The translations under genes were made by a program, and so were the position numbers. From Arthrobacter sp. H-02-3 (GTDB lineage: Bacteria; Actinomycetota; Actinomycetes; Actinomycetales; Micrococcaceae): a DNA stretch of 64,000 nt. The notes under the pieces were generated by a model. That model was not told the origin of the DNA. It did no database searches and worked only from the letters and a program-made list of their open reading frames with translations. The stretch spans positions 19,035 through 83,034 of the forward strand of contig NZ_PYUI01000023.1 in the NCBI RefSeq assembly GCF_003097355.1, given 5' to 3'. Numbering within the stretch: position 1 is the first letter of the stretch; each line of letters starts with the position of its first letter. Below are positions 1-8,621 of this stretch, in pieces.

Positions 1-744
1 GATCCCGCGGTCGGCCACCCGGCACCACCCGCACCGCAGCAACAAACACCCGCCCCACCAGGGCAGCCGACTGTTCAGTACTATGCGGCTCCGCCTGCCG
101 GAACTCCGCCCTACGGTGCTCCCGCCAATGGGGTTCCGCCGGACGAGCAGCCGTACGGCGCCCCGCCGGACGAGCAGCCGTACGGCCCTCCGGCCAGCGG
201 CGCCCCACCGTACGGCCCTCCGTACGGTCCTCCCGCGAACAGCGCCGCGCCGCCCGGCTACGCCCCGCCCTACGGTCCGCCATACTACGGGGGCCCGGCC
301 CAGCCTCCCCCGAAAAAGAGCCACAAGGCATTGTGGATCGTCTTGGGGATCGTGGGCGGTGTCCTGCTCCTGGCGGCTGCCGGCGTCGTCATCCTGCTCA
401 ATGTGGTGGGCGGAACCACGAACCAGGCGCGGGGCCTCGCGGACGACTTCAACAAGCTCATCATCGCCGGCGACGTCGACACTGCCTACGACAAGTACCT
501 GGACCCCGCCCTCATGCAGAAGCTTTCACGGGAAGAGTTCGCCGCCGGGGTGCACAGCCTGGGGTTGGACGACAGCTGCAAGGCAAATTACACAAGCCTC
601 AAAGTCAGTTCCAGCAACGGCACCAACGCGGCCGATGTCGCCGGCTCCATCGACTGCGACACCAAGAGCGTGGAGCTGGTCTACCGTTTCGAGGGCAGCG
701 ACGAGCTGAAGATGGTCAATATCCGGCTGCGACCGCAGCGCTGA
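1..744 (+). CDS. Proline-rich single-pass membrane protein, 5' partial
   Basis: The frame is open from base 1, so the N-terminus lies outside the window; 247 residues are visible. Residues 1 to about 103 are rich in Pro, Tyr and Gly with repeated PYG(A/P)PP and PPDEQPYG units. One hydrophobic helix follows (about 111-133, LWIVLGIVGGVLLLAAAGVV). The last 110 residues form a soluble domain that should lie outside the cell, with two cysteines (in DDSCKANY and SIDCDTKS) that could form a disulfide. The layout matches actinobacterial proteins with a Pro-rich cytoplasmic tail, one helix and a small DUF4878/NTF2-like outer domain. The function is unknown. A hairpin terminator follows. Confidence 0.8.
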   Translation, partial: DPAVGHPAPPAPQQQTPAPPGQPTVQYYAAPPAGTPPYGAPANGVPPDEQPYGAPPDEQPYGPPASGAPPYGPPYGPPANSAAPPGYAPPYGPPYYGGPAQPPPKKSHKALWIVLGIVGGVLLLAAAGVVILLNVVGGTTNQARGLADDFNKLIIAGDVDTAYDKYLDPALMQKLSREEFAAGVHSLGLDDSCKANYTSLKVSSSNGTNAADVAGSIDCDTKSVELVYRFEGSDELKMVNIRLRPQR

Positions 745-779
745 CCCGGGACATCGCTCCCTGCTTCAGCCCGCCGCCC

Positions 780-827
780 CACAACAAAGGAGCTCCCGTG
801 CTGCTGCACGTGAGCTCCTTCGTTGTG
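780..827. terminator. Bidirectional hairpin terminator
   Basis: Arms CACAACAAAGGAGCTC and GAGCTCCTTCGTTGTG pair over 16 bp with one A-C mismatch (a G-U pair on the other strand) around a 16-nt loop. It lies between the convergent proline-rich protein gene and the symporter gene and can serve both. Confidence 0.8.
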
Positions 828-856
828 GAACCGGCCGGGCGCGTCGGGCGCGGGTC

Positions 857-2473
857 CTAGTGGTTGGTGGCCTTTTCGGCCCCCACGCCGGTCAGGGAAC
901 GGACCTCCATTTCGGCCTGCTTCGTAGGGTCTTCCTTCCGCTTGTCCAGGACGGTGCCGAGCCAGCCAAGGAAGAACGCGAGCGGGATGGAAACGATGCC
1001 CGGGTTACTCAGCGGGAAGATGGCGAAGTTGGCGCCGGGGATCATCGAGGTCTTGGACCCCGATACCACCGGGGAGAGCACGATCAGGATGATCGCCGCG
1101 GACAGTCCGCCGTACATGCTCCACAAGGCTCCCTGGGTGGTGAACCGGCGCCAGAACAGCGAGTAGAGGATGGTCGGAAGATTGGCGGAGGCAGCAACGG
1201 CGAAGGCGAGCGCCACGAGGAACGCGACATTCTGCCCATTGGCGAAGATGCCGCCGGCGATCGCCAGCAGGCCGATCACCACCACGGTGCGGCGGGCAAC
1301 CTTGACCTCGGTGTCGGCGTCGGCCTTCCCCTTGGCGATGACGCTGGCGTAGATGTCATGGGCGAAGGATGCCGCCGCGGTGATGGTGAGGCCCGCGACG
1401 ACGGCCAGGATGGTCGCGAAGGCCACAGCCGAGATGAAGCCCAGGAGTAGCGGGCCGCCGAGGTGGAAGGCGAGCAGCGGCGCGGCCGAGTTGACGCCGC
1501 CAGGAGCCGCCTTGATGGTGTCGGCACCCACCAGAGCAGCAGCGCCGTAACCGAGCACCAGGGTGAAGAGGTAGAAGATGCCGATCAGCCAGATGGACCA
1601 CACCACGGACTTGCGGGCTTCCTTTGCGGTCGGAACCGTGTAGAAGCGCATGAGCACGTGCGGCAGGGCTGCCGTGCCGAGCACGAGGGCCAGGCCGAGG
1701 GACATGAAGTCAAGCTTGGAGGTCTCGGTCTTGCCGTATTGCAGTCCCGGGTTGAGCATGTTCGGGTTGCCAGAGGTTTCCACCGCGCCGCCCAGCAGGT
1801 CGGAGAGGTTGAAGCCGTAGATCGCGAGGACCCAGAAGGTCATGACGGCGGCGCCGGCGATCAGGAGCATGGCCTTGATGATCTGGACCCACGTGGTCCC
1901 CTTCATCCCGCCGATCAGGACGTACATGATCATCAGGGCGCCGACGACGACGATCACCAGGGCCTGTCCGCCCCAGTCGCTGATACCCAGGAGCAGGGAG
2001 ATCAGGCTGCCGGCACCGGCCATCTGGGCCAGCAGATAAAAGAAGCAGACCGCCAGCGTTGAGATGGCCGCCGCGATGCGCACGGGGCGCTGCTTGAGCC
2101 GGAAGGAGAGCACATCGGCCATGGTGAACTTGCCGGTATTGCGGAGCAGTTCGGCGACGAGCAGCAAGGCGACGAGCCAAGCGACCAGGAAGCCGATCGA
2201 GTACATGAAGCCGTCGTAGCCGTTGATGGCAATGGCACCGGTGATGCCCAGGAAGGACGCCGCGGAGAGGTAATCGCCGGCGATCGCCGTACCGTTCTGC
2301 GGGCCGGTGAAGGAACGGCCGGCCGCGTAGTAGTCGGCAGCCGTCTTGTTGTTGCGGCTGGCCCTGATCACTATGACCATGGTGATGGCGACGAACACGG
2401 CAAAGATGCCCATGTTTAGCAGGGTGGTGTCTTTGAGGTCGGTGACATTGACCGCGGGGACCATGAGTGTCAT
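857..2473 (-). CDS. Sodium/solute symporter, acetate/monocarboxylate type (ActP/MctC-like)
   Basis: This 538-residue protein has about 13 hydrophobic segments and the SSS-family N-terminal pattern DYYAAGRSFTGPQNG followed by GDYLSAASFLG. Length and motifs fit ActP and the corynebacterial acetate/propionate/pyruvate carrier MctC; the exact substrate cannot be read from sequence. The start codon overlaps the stop of the upstream DUF485 gene by 4 bp (ATGA), so the two are translationally coupled, as in the E. coli yjcH-actP pair. The LytS/LytTR genes diverge from this pair, so the two-component system probably controls it. Membrane location and carboxylate uptake are well supported by family. 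Confidence 0.92.
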   Translation of the reverse strand: MTLMVPAVNVTDLKDTTLLNMGIFAVFVAITMVIVIRASRNNKTAADYYAAGRSFTGPQNGTAIAGDYLSAASFLGITGAIAINGYDGFMYSIGFLVAWLVALLLVAELLRNTGKFTMADVLSFRLKQRPVRIAAAISTLAVCFFYLLAQMAGAGSLISLLLGISDWGGQALVIVVVGALMIMYVLIGGMKGTTWVQIIKAMLLIAGAAVMTFWVLAIYGFNLSDLLGGAVETSGNPNMLNPGLQYGKTETSKLDFMSLGLALVLGTAALPHVLMRFYTVPTAKEARKSVVWSIWLIGIFYLFTLVLGYGAAALVGADTIKAAPGGVNSAAPLLAFHLGGPLLLGFISAVAFATILAVVAGLTITAAASFAHDIYASVIAKGKADADTEVKVARRTVVVIGLLAIAGGIFANGQNVAFLVALAFAVAASANLPTILYSLFWRRFTTQGALWSMYGGLSAAIILIVLSPVVSGSKTSMIPGANFAIFPLSNPGIVSIPLAFFLGWLGTVLDKRKEDPTKQAEMEVRSLTGVGAEKATNH

Positions 2474-2850
2474 TTTGCTGTTCCCCCTACCGGGTTGCCG
2501 TGCTTGTCGAATTCATGCCCTTCGATTTCGTGGCGGATCTCGGAGGCGATGGGGTCCAGTTTGCGGTTGGAATAGCTGACGTACCAGCCGGTGATGGCGA
2601 AGGTGGAGACGAACTGCAGCAGGCCCAGGATCAGGCCGATGTTGATGTTGCCCCAGACCTTGGTCGACATGAATCCCACCGCATAGTCGGCCAGCAGGAC
2701 GTAGGCGAAGTACCAGAGCAGGAATGCAATGGACATCGGGAAGACAAAGCTGCGGTGACGTTTGCGCAGTTCCTTGAACTGCGTCGTCGACTGGACTTCC
2801 TTGAAGTCCACGGCCGCCGCTGCGTCCGTTTCTTGGGCGTCGTGACCCAT
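2470..2850 (-). CDS. DUF485 small inner-membrane protein
   Basis: This 126-residue protein has two predicted membrane helices (SFVFPMSIAFLLWYFAYVLL and NIGLILGLLQFVSTFAITGW). It is the usual DUF485 (YjcH-like) partner encoded just before ActP-type symporters. The ATG at 2850 is chosen because GAGGAGGAACCG precedes it; the frame stays open further upstream without a better site. The end overlaps the symporter start by 4 bp. The role is unproven; it may act as an accessory subunit of the transporter. Confidence 0.88.
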   Translation of the reverse strand: MGHDAQETDAAAAVDFKEVQSTTQFKELRKRHRSFVFPMSIAFLLWYFAYVLLADYAVGFMSTKVWGNINIGLILGLLQFVSTFAITGWYVSYSNRKLDPIASEIRHEIEGHEFDKHGNPVGGTAK

Positions 2851-3101
2851 CGGTTCCTCCTCATTGAGACTGGTGAGTCCACACCGGCTGCCGTGGTCTA
2901 CTCGGAACAACCTGCGGGCCAATGTGACTGCAATCACTGTGTACCGTGACGTGCATTACCTTCCAGTGCCGACGGGGTCCGCGTAGCCAAACGGTCGCCA
3001 TGCTGCGCCAAGCGGCAGCCAAACGGTCCAGGACGTCGTCTCCCCTGGCCTCCATGCAGGCCAGCGCCGGCGGGCCCGGGACCGACGGTAGGCTGAGCAC
3101 C
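2851..3101. promoter_or_regulatory. Divergent regulatory region with three direct repeats (candidate LytTR operator)
   Basis: This 251-bp gap separates the minus-strand DUF485-symporter pair from the plus-strand kinase gene. GCCAAACGG occurs at 2986-2994 and 3018-3026, and GCCAAGCGG at 3007-3015. Start-to-start distances are 21 and 11 bp, two and one helical turns, so all copies face the same side of the DNA. LytTR-domain regulators typically bind direct repeats spaced about two turns apart, and a LytTR regulator gene lies nearby at 4361. The assignment is inference. Confidence 0.5.
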
Positions 3102-4313
3102 ATGCCGGACTCTCCCCTGTTCACCGCCGCCGCCGTAGCGGTGATCGCCATGGCGATCGCGGTGGTCGTCGCCGTCGGACTCAAGGTGCTGCGTTCCTTC
3201 CGCGACCTCGGCACCGATGCAGAGCGCGCCACCTACAAGACGCTGCATGCCGCATCCCGTGCCGGCCAGTACCTGCGGACCGGGCTGAACCCCGCCGGCG
3301 CGGCCAAAGCCAGCCGGCAGCTGCGCGGCCTCCTGGGCTGCGACGCCCTCGCCATCACCGACACAACCGGTGTGCTCGCGTGGGACGGTGCCGGCGAGGA
3401 ACTCAGGCCGGCCCTGATGGGGCTCGCGTCAAAGGTGCTCGACGGCGGCCACCTCGCTGTCATTCCGGCGGGTGAACTCCAGTTGCTGGCCGCCGGCGGC
3501 GGGACGCTGGCTCCGGAGGTGGAGCGCGCCGTCGTGATCGCACCGATCAAGACCGGCGCCCGGGTGGTGGGTGTCGTGGCCGCCTTCGCGCCGGCCGCCG
3601 GCGCCGGACTCGTCCGTGCCACCGGCGAGGTGGCCGACTGGGTGGCCACCCAGGTGGAACTGGCCGAACTCGACGCTTCCCGGACCCTCCTGATGGAGGC
3701 CGAGGTCCGGGCCCTGCGCGCCCAGATCAGCCCGCACTTCATCTACAACTCGCTCAACGCGATCGCGTCCTTCATCAACACGGACCCCGAACGTGCGCGG
3801 GAGCTCGTAGTGGAATTCGCCGATTTCACCCGCTACTCCTTCCGACGCCACGGCGACTTCACCACCCTGGCCGAGGAGCTGCGCTGCATCGACCGGTATC
3901 TGCTCCTGGAGCGGGCGCGCTTCGGGGACCGCGTCCAGGTAAGCCTGCGGATCGCTCCGGAGGTCCTCAGCACCGTGATCCCCTTCCTAAGCCTGCAGCC
4001 GCTCGTCGAAAACGCGGTCCGGCACGGCCTTGAAGCCAAAGAGGGCCCGGGCCATATTTCCATCACGGCGAACGACTCCGGCGCGTTCGCCGAAGTGACG
4101 ATCGAGGACGACGGCGTGGGCATGGACCCGGAACAACTGCGGTCTGTTCTTGCCGGACACAGCGACGGCGAGCACGTGGGCCTGCGCAACGTCGACGCCC
4201 GCTTGCGGCAGGTGTACGGGGACGACAACGGCCTGGTGATCGAGACGGCGCCCGGCGAAGGGACGCTGATCACGATGCGCGTCCCCAAGTCCCAGCCCCG
4301 CCACGACGCCTGA
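3102..4313 (+). CDS. LytS/YpdA-type sensor histidine kinase
   Basis: This 403-residue protein has one N-terminal helix (about residues 5-30), a GAF-like middle region (about 40-180) and a His_kinase domain (PF06580 type). The phospho-acceptor lies in AQISPHFIYNSLNAI (His212). An HATPase domain follows with PLVENAVRHG (N box) and EDDGVGMD (G1 box). The ATG at 3102 places the membrane helix at the N-terminus; the site before it is weak. The response regulator follows after 47 bp. Unlike classic LytS it lacks the multi-helix 5TM sensor domain, so the signal may be cytoplasmic and sensed by the GAF-like part. Context suggests sensing of a carboxylate such as pyruvate or acetate. Confidence 0.9.
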   Translation: MPDSPLFTAAAVAVIAMAIAVVVAVGLKVLRSFRDLGTDAERATYKTLHAASRAGQYLRTGLNPAGAAKASRQLRGLLGCDALAITDTTGVLAWDGAGEELRPALMGLASKVLDGGHLAVIPAGELQLLAAGGGTLAPEVERAVVIAPIKTGARVVGVVAAFAPAAGAGLVRATGEVADWVATQVELAELDASRTLLMEAEVRALRAQISPHFIYNSLNAIASFINTDPERARELVVEFADFTRYSFRRHGDFTTLAEELRCIDRYLLLERARFGDRVQVSLRIAPEVLSTVIPFLSLQPLVENAVRHGLEAKEGPGHISITANDSGAFAEVTIEDDGVGMDPEQLRSVLAGHSDGEHVGLRNVDARLRQVYGDDNGLVIETAPGEGTLITMRVPKSQPRHDA

Positions 4314-4360
4314 TGCCGGCCCCAGGCTCTCGGAAATGCCTGCGGCAGTAGGCTATTGCC

Positions 4361-5080
4361 ATGATTAACGTCCTCGTCGCCGACGACGAGCTCCCCGCCG
4401 TTGAGGAACTGGCCTTCCTGCTCGGCAAGGATGACCGGATCGGCGCCATCCACCGGGCCTCCTCGGGCGCCGAAGCTTTGCGTGCCCTGGCGGCCGAAGA
4501 CGTCGACGCCGTCTTCCTCGACATCCACATGCCGGCGCTGTCCGGGCTGGACATTGCCCGGGCCATTTCCCGCAGCGCACGTCCGCCCGCCGTCGTCTTC
4601 GTGACCGCAGACGAGGACTGCGCGCTGGAGGCGTTCGAGCTCGCGGCCGTGGACTATCTGCTCAAGCCCGTACGCGCCGAGCGGCTGGCGAAGTCGATCG
4701 GCCGCATCAGCGAACTGCTCAAAGACGGCGCCCCGGCGCCGGAGATGATCACGGTGGACCTGGGCGGAACCACCAAGATGATCCGGCGGGAGGACGTCAC
4801 GTACGTCCAGGCGCAGGGCGACTACGCCCGGCTGCACACCGCGGACGCGAGCTACCTCATCAGGGTTCCGCTGGCCGACCTCGAACAGCAGTGGGCCGAC
4901 GCCGGATTCCTGCGCATCCACCGCTCCTACCTGATCGCACTGAGCCATGTCGGCCACATGAAGCTCGCCGCCGCGCGGCCCAGCGTCACTGTGGCCGGCG
5001 CCGAGCTTCCCATCAGCCGCCGGCATCTGCCGTCCGTCCGGGAAAAGCTCCAGGCAACCCGCATCCGGCCGCAGGCATGA
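4361..5080 (+). CDS. LytTR-family response regulator
   Basis: This 239-residue protein begins with a receiver domain (acidic pocket VADDE, phospho-acceptor Asp54 in VFLDIHMPAL, conserved Lys in YLLKPVRA). The LytTR DNA-binding domain covers about 125-235, with the typical DVTYVQAQGDYARLHT and FLRIHRSYLI segments. It pairs with the LytS-like kinase just upstream. Its stop overlaps the next start by 4 bp, so kinase, regulator, small membrane protein and symporter probably form one operon. The direct repeats at 2986-3026 are the best candidate binding site. Confidence 0.93.
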   Translation: MINVLVADDELPAVEELAFLLGKDDRIGAIHRASSGAEALRALAAEDVDAVFLDIHMPALSGLDIARAISRSARPPAVVFVTADEDCALEAFELAAVDYLLKPVRAERLAKSIGRISELLKDGAPAPEMITVDLGGTTKMIRREDVTYVQAQGDYARLHTADASYLIRVPLADLEQQWADAGFLRIHRSYLIALSHVGHMKLAAARPSVTVAGAELPISRRHLPSVREKLQATRIRPQA

Positions 5081-5451
5081 CCCGGGTCCGCGTCACGGCG
5101 CCCCGCAGCCTCAGGCCGACCGCCGTCCTGACCGGCGGGCGCTCCGCCGCGGCGTTGCGCGAAGCGGCGGAAGAGTCCGACGCCGGGCAGCTGTTTGTCC
5201 GTTCGCTCATCCGGTCCCAGCTGCGTCTGGCGCTCGTGGTGGCCCTGGGCTTCCTGCTGATCCTGCTGGCCTTTCCGCTCATGCTGGGTCTGGTCCCGGG
5301 CCTGGCAGACTCCACCATTGCCGGCCTTCCCTTTGACTGGGTCCTGCTGGGCGCCGGGATCTATCCTGTGATTGGTCTGAGCGCCTGGTTGTACGTGCGG
5401 ACCGCTGCCAGGAACGAGGCCCGCTACCGGGACCTCGCCGGCGACAAGTGA
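5077..5451 (+). CDS. Small two-helix membrane protein, DUF485-like partner of the downstream symporter
   Basis: This 124-residue protein starts at an ATG that overlaps the regulator stop (ATGA), which fixes the start by translational coupling. Two hydrophobic segments are visible (LRLALVVALGFLLILLAFPL and FDWVLLGAGIYPVIGLSAWL), followed by a charged tail. Position and layout parallel the DUF485 protein at 2470-2850, although sequence likeness is slight. It precedes a second SSS symporter by 91 bp. It is probably an accessory subunit or stability factor for that carrier; this is inference. Confidence 0.8.
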   Translation: MTRVRVTAPRSLRPTAVLTGGRSAAALREAAEESDAGQLFVRSLIRSQLRLALVVALGFLLILLAFPLMLGLVPGLADSTIAGLPFDWVLLGAGIYPVIGLSAWLYVRTAARNEARYRDLAGDK

Positions 5452-5542
5452 GGGCACGCATGTCCGGACGCATGAGGGGGCCGGCGACGGGGCAGGTGAC
5501 CGGCCGGGCGGCTAGGCACCTGCCGGGACGGGCCGCCGCAAC

Positions 5543-7015
5543 GTGAACCCCGTCGTCGGAGTGGCCGCCTTCGCCGCTGTCACGCTCGCCACCGCCGTTG
5601 TCGGTTTCTACGGATTGAAGGTCTCGCGCACCACCGGGGACTTCTACGTCGCGTCCCGGACGGTCAAGCCGTGGTGGAATGCCTCGGCGATCGGCGGGGA
5701 GTACCTCTCGGCCGCGAGCTTCCTGGGTGTCGCCGGGCTCATCCTGCTTTCCGGCACCGATGCCCTCTGGTATCCGGTGGGCTACACGGCCGGGTACCTG
5801 ATGCTGCTCCTGTTCGTCGCTGCTCCCCTGCGCCGCTCGGGCGCCTACACGATTCCGGATTTCACCGAGGCGCGTCTTGATTCGAGTGCCGTCCGCCGGG
5901 TCACAAGCCTAGTGGTGGTGGTGGTCGGCTGGCTCTACATCGTCCCGCAGCTGCACGGCGCGGCCCTGGCCATCCGGATCACCACGGGCCTGCCGGCGTG
6001 GGTGGGACCCGTGGCCGTGGTCGCCGTCGTCTGCATCACCGTGGTGGCGGGTGGGATGCGTTCCGTCACGTTTGTCCAGGCCTTCCAGTACTGGCTCAAG
6101 CTGACCGCGCTGGCGGTGCCCATCGTGTTCATCCTGTTGGTGCTGGGGGGCGCCACCGGCACAACCGCCCCCGCGGCGCCCCCCGCCGTGAATCCGTCGG
6201 CACTGGCCCCCGCGGGCCCGTATCAAATCATTTCGCTGCTCGTGGCCCTGCTCTTTGGAACCCTCGGGCTGCCGCACGTACTGGTCCGGTTCTACACGAA
6301 TCCGGACGGGCAGTCGGCGCGCCGGACCACCCTGATTGTCCTGGGCCTGCTCTCTGTGTTCTATCTGCTCCCGACGGCCTACGGCATGATCGGCCGCGTC
6401 GTGGCTCCCGACCTCGCCGAAAGCGGCCAGGCCGATGCCCTGGTGCTCCTGTTGCCTGGCCGGGTGGTTGGCGGGATGGCCGGCGACCTGTTGTCGGCGC
6501 TGGTGGTGGCCGGGGCGTTTGCCGCGTTCCTGTCGACGACGTCGGGCCTGGTGGTCTCGCTGGCTGGCGTAATCAGTCAGGACGTGTTTGGCGGCAGTGT
6601 GCGGGGCTTTCGGCTGGCCGCACTCATCTCTGCGCTGGTCCCGCTCGGGATCGCGTCGATGACAGAATCGATGGCACTGGCCGGCAGCGTGGGTCTGGTG
6701 TTTGCCTTTACCGCCTCCACAATCTGCCCGGTCCTGCTGCTGGGCATCTGGTGGCGGGGGCTGACGGATGCCGGGGCGATCGCGGGCATGGTGACGGGCG
6801 GGGTGTTCTGCGGCAGCGCGATGGTGGCCGGTTCGGTGCTGGGTGCGGCGGCGACGCCGTCGTGGCTGGCGCAGCCCGCCGCCTGGACGGTCCCTGTCGC
6901 GTTCGCCGTCATGGTGCTGGTATCGCGGGCAACGCAGGGCCGGGTGCCGCGGACCATGACACGCGTCATGACGCGGCTGCACACCCCGGAACGGCCACTC
7001 GCGACGGAACGCTGA
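5543..7015 (+). CDS. Sodium/solute symporter, second acetate-type carrier
   Basis: This 490-residue SSS protein has the family N-terminal pattern FYVASRTVKPWWNAS and GGEYLSAASFLGVAGL and about 13 membrane segments. It is a distant paralogue of the symporter at 857-2473. The GTG at 5543 is used because an in-frame TAG at 5513 excludes longer forms; it lacks a strong ribosome binding site. As the last gene behind the LytS/LytTR pair it is probably induced by the same system. The substrate is unknown; acetate, pyruvate or another monocarboxylate is likely. It converges on the DivIVA-domain gene, leaving only 25 bp between stops. Confidence 0.9.
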   Translation: MNPVVGVAAFAAVTLATAVVGFYGLKVSRTTGDFYVASRTVKPWWNASAIGGEYLSAASFLGVAGLILLSGTDALWYPVGYTAGYLMLLLFVAAPLRRSGAYTIPDFTEARLDSSAVRRVTSLVVVVVGWLYIVPQLHGAALAIRITTGLPAWVGPVAVVAVVCITVVAGGMRSVTFVQAFQYWLKLTALAVPIVFILLVLGGATGTTAPAAPPAVNPSALAPAGPYQIISLLVALLFGTLGLPHVLVRFYTNPDGQSARRTTLIVLGLLSVFYLLPTAYGMIGRVVAPDLAESGQADALVLLLPGRVVGGMAGDLLSALVVAGAFAAFLSTTSGLVVSLAGVISQDVFGGSVRGFRLAALISALVPLGIASMTESMALAGSVGLVFAFTASTICPVLLLGIWWRGLTDAGAIAGMVTGGVFCGSAMVAGSVLGAAATPSWLAQPAAWTVPVAFAVMVLVSRATQGRVPRTMTRVMTRLHTPERPLATER

Positions 7016-7040
7016 TCCGACGTCGGGCCAGCGGGACGGA

Positions 7041-7619
7041 TTAGTCGATGGCGGCCATGAGCTCGACGGCGCGCTCCAGGAACGCGTCCACCTGGCTTTC
7101 CTCATAGCCGTCCCGGCCCACGGCGGGGCGGAACACCGCACGCCGAACGTTGTCCACGCTCAGCGGCTGGTCCTCCTCGAGGTAGCCGATCAGCTCGTGG
7201 CAGAGGTCATCGACGTCGGTGGTGTTGTAGCTGCGGGCTTTGGGCTTGGACGGACGCCGGAACCGCTGGCCGTCCGGGCGGTGCAGGCGCCCGCGCAGAA
7301 CCCCCGCGAGCCGGCCGATTTCGCGCAGCCAGGCTTCCTCGCCGCGTTCGGCCACCAGCTCATCGCGCTCCAGCCGGGCGAGGGCGTCCTCGAGCCGGTC
7401 CAGCGCGGCATCCACACCGGAGGCGGCGTAGCCGCCCTTCACAGGGTCGAAGGAGACAGCGCGGACGTCGGCGCTCTTGATGGCGCGTGCGGCCGACGTC
7501 GGAGCTTCGAACGACACCCGTGCGCGCTGCAGGAAATCGTCGACCTGCTTGGCGTTGTAGCCGTACTGGTTCCGCTGCACGCGGTCAAAAGACGCAGGAA
7601 TCTGCCGTTGAATGTCCAC
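7041..7619 (-). CDS. DivIVA-domain protein
   Basis: This 192-residue protein contains two copies of the short DivIVA N-terminal motif: IPASFDRVQRNQYGYNAKQV-DDFLQRAR at the start and FRPAVGRDGYEESQV-DAFLERA at the end, plus a degenerate central copy (VSFDPVKGGYAASGVDAALD). The GTG at 7619 is chosen because AAGGAACAAAG precedes it. DivIVA proteins bind curved membranes and organise polar growth or septation in Actinobacteria, but this one is short, lacks a long coiled coil and is probably not the essential Wag31. The adjacent cdsA suggests only loose functional linkage. Confidence 0.85.
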   Translation of the reverse strand: MDIQRQIPASFDRVQRNQYGYNAKQVDDFLQRARVSFEAPTSAARAIKSADVRAVSFDPVKGGYAASGVDAALDRLEDALARLERDELVAERGEEAWLREIGRLAGVLRGRLHRPDGQRFRRPSKPKARSYNTTDVDDLCHELIGYLEEDQPLSVDNVRRAVFRPAVGRDGYEESQVDAFLERAVELMAAID

Positions 7620-7700
7620 TGTTACTTTGTTCCTTCGATGCCGTTCGGCTGGTTTGCTCGGCACCATTCTAGGGGCCGGAAGGGCTGGTCCGGGATGCGC

Positions 7701-8621
7701 CTATGCGCCAGCGACGGCGGAGAAGAGAATGAACGCTGCCGGGGAGGCGAAAACGATCGAGTCCAGGCGGTCCATGACGCCTCCGTGGCCGGGAAGAATG
7801 CTGCTCATGTCCTTGATGCCGAGCTCGCGCTTGACCATGGATTCGGCGAGGTCGCCGGCGGTGGCGGCGGCCACCATGCCCACGGCAAGCACGACGCCGA
7901 CCCACCACGGCTTGCCCAGTACGAACACCGTGGCGAGCACGCCAATGATCACCGCTCCCGCGATCGAACCCGCGAAGCCTTCCCAGGTCTTCTTGGGGCT
8001 GATCTTGGGAGCCATCGGATGCTTGCCGAGGGAGGCGCCCACGAGGTAGCCGAAGGTGTCGTTGGCAACCACGAGGAGCAGCAGCGTCGCAATCTGCCAG
8101 GCGCCCGGCGGGATCACGCCGCCGGGCCAGAGCCCGACCGGTGTCTCGCCCTCGGGAGTGTGCAGCAGCAGAGCGGCGAAGCTGATCATGAACGGCACCC
8201 AGGACAGGGTGAAGACCCCGGCGAAGATGCTGCGCGCCGATCCGGCCGCGCCTTCAAGGGTCCGCCACAACAGCACCGCCACACTGCTGGCCAGCATGGC
8301 AAAAAGCAGGCTCTCAAGGCCGCCAAAGTAGGCGGCGATGGGCATGGCCACCGTGCCGACCATCACCGGGACGATCGGCACGCGGGTGCCGGCGGCCTCC
8401 AGGGCGCGGAAGACTTCCCAGACGCCGAAGATCGCGAAGGTCATGGTGATCAGGACAAAGCCCAGCGGGAGGAAAAGCAGTCCGCCGAGGACACACACGA
8501 GCATGCCAACGCCCACCACGGTAGCGGCGGGCAGGTTCCGGCCCGCCTTGGGCGTCGGGTTTTCGCGTGGTTTCCCCCGCCTCCGGGCGCGCGGCCCGGA
8601 GGCCTCCTGTGCCTGATTCAT
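7701..8621 (-). CDS. cdsA: Phosphatidate cytidylyltransferase
   Basis: CdsA makes CDP-diacylglycerol from phosphatidic acid and CTP in the membrane. The 306-residue protein has a basic N-terminal tail, about eight helices, the KISPKKTWEGFAGS segment and the family signature with SMVKRELGIKD and LPGHGGVMDRLDS near the C-terminus. The start overlaps the frr stop by one base (TGATG), giving a coupled frr-cdsA unit as usual in Actinobacteria. The product feeds the CDP-alcohol phosphatidyltransferases, one of which lies at 17453-18076. Confidence 0.96.
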   Translation of the reverse strand: MNQAQEASGPRARRRGKPRENPTPKAGRNLPAATVVGVGMLVCVLGGLLFLPLGFVLITMTFAIFGVWEVFRALEAAGTRVPIVPVMVGTVAMPIAAYFGGLESLLFAMLASSVAVLLWRTLEGAAGSARSIFAGVFTLSWVPFMISFAALLLHTPEGETPVGLWPGGVIPPGAWQIATLLLLVVANDTFGYLVGASLGKHPMAPKISPKKTWEGFAGSIAGAVIIGVLATVFVLGKPWWVGVVLAVGMVAAATAGDLAESMVKRELGIKDMSSILPGHGGVMDRLDSIVFASPAAFILFSAVAGA

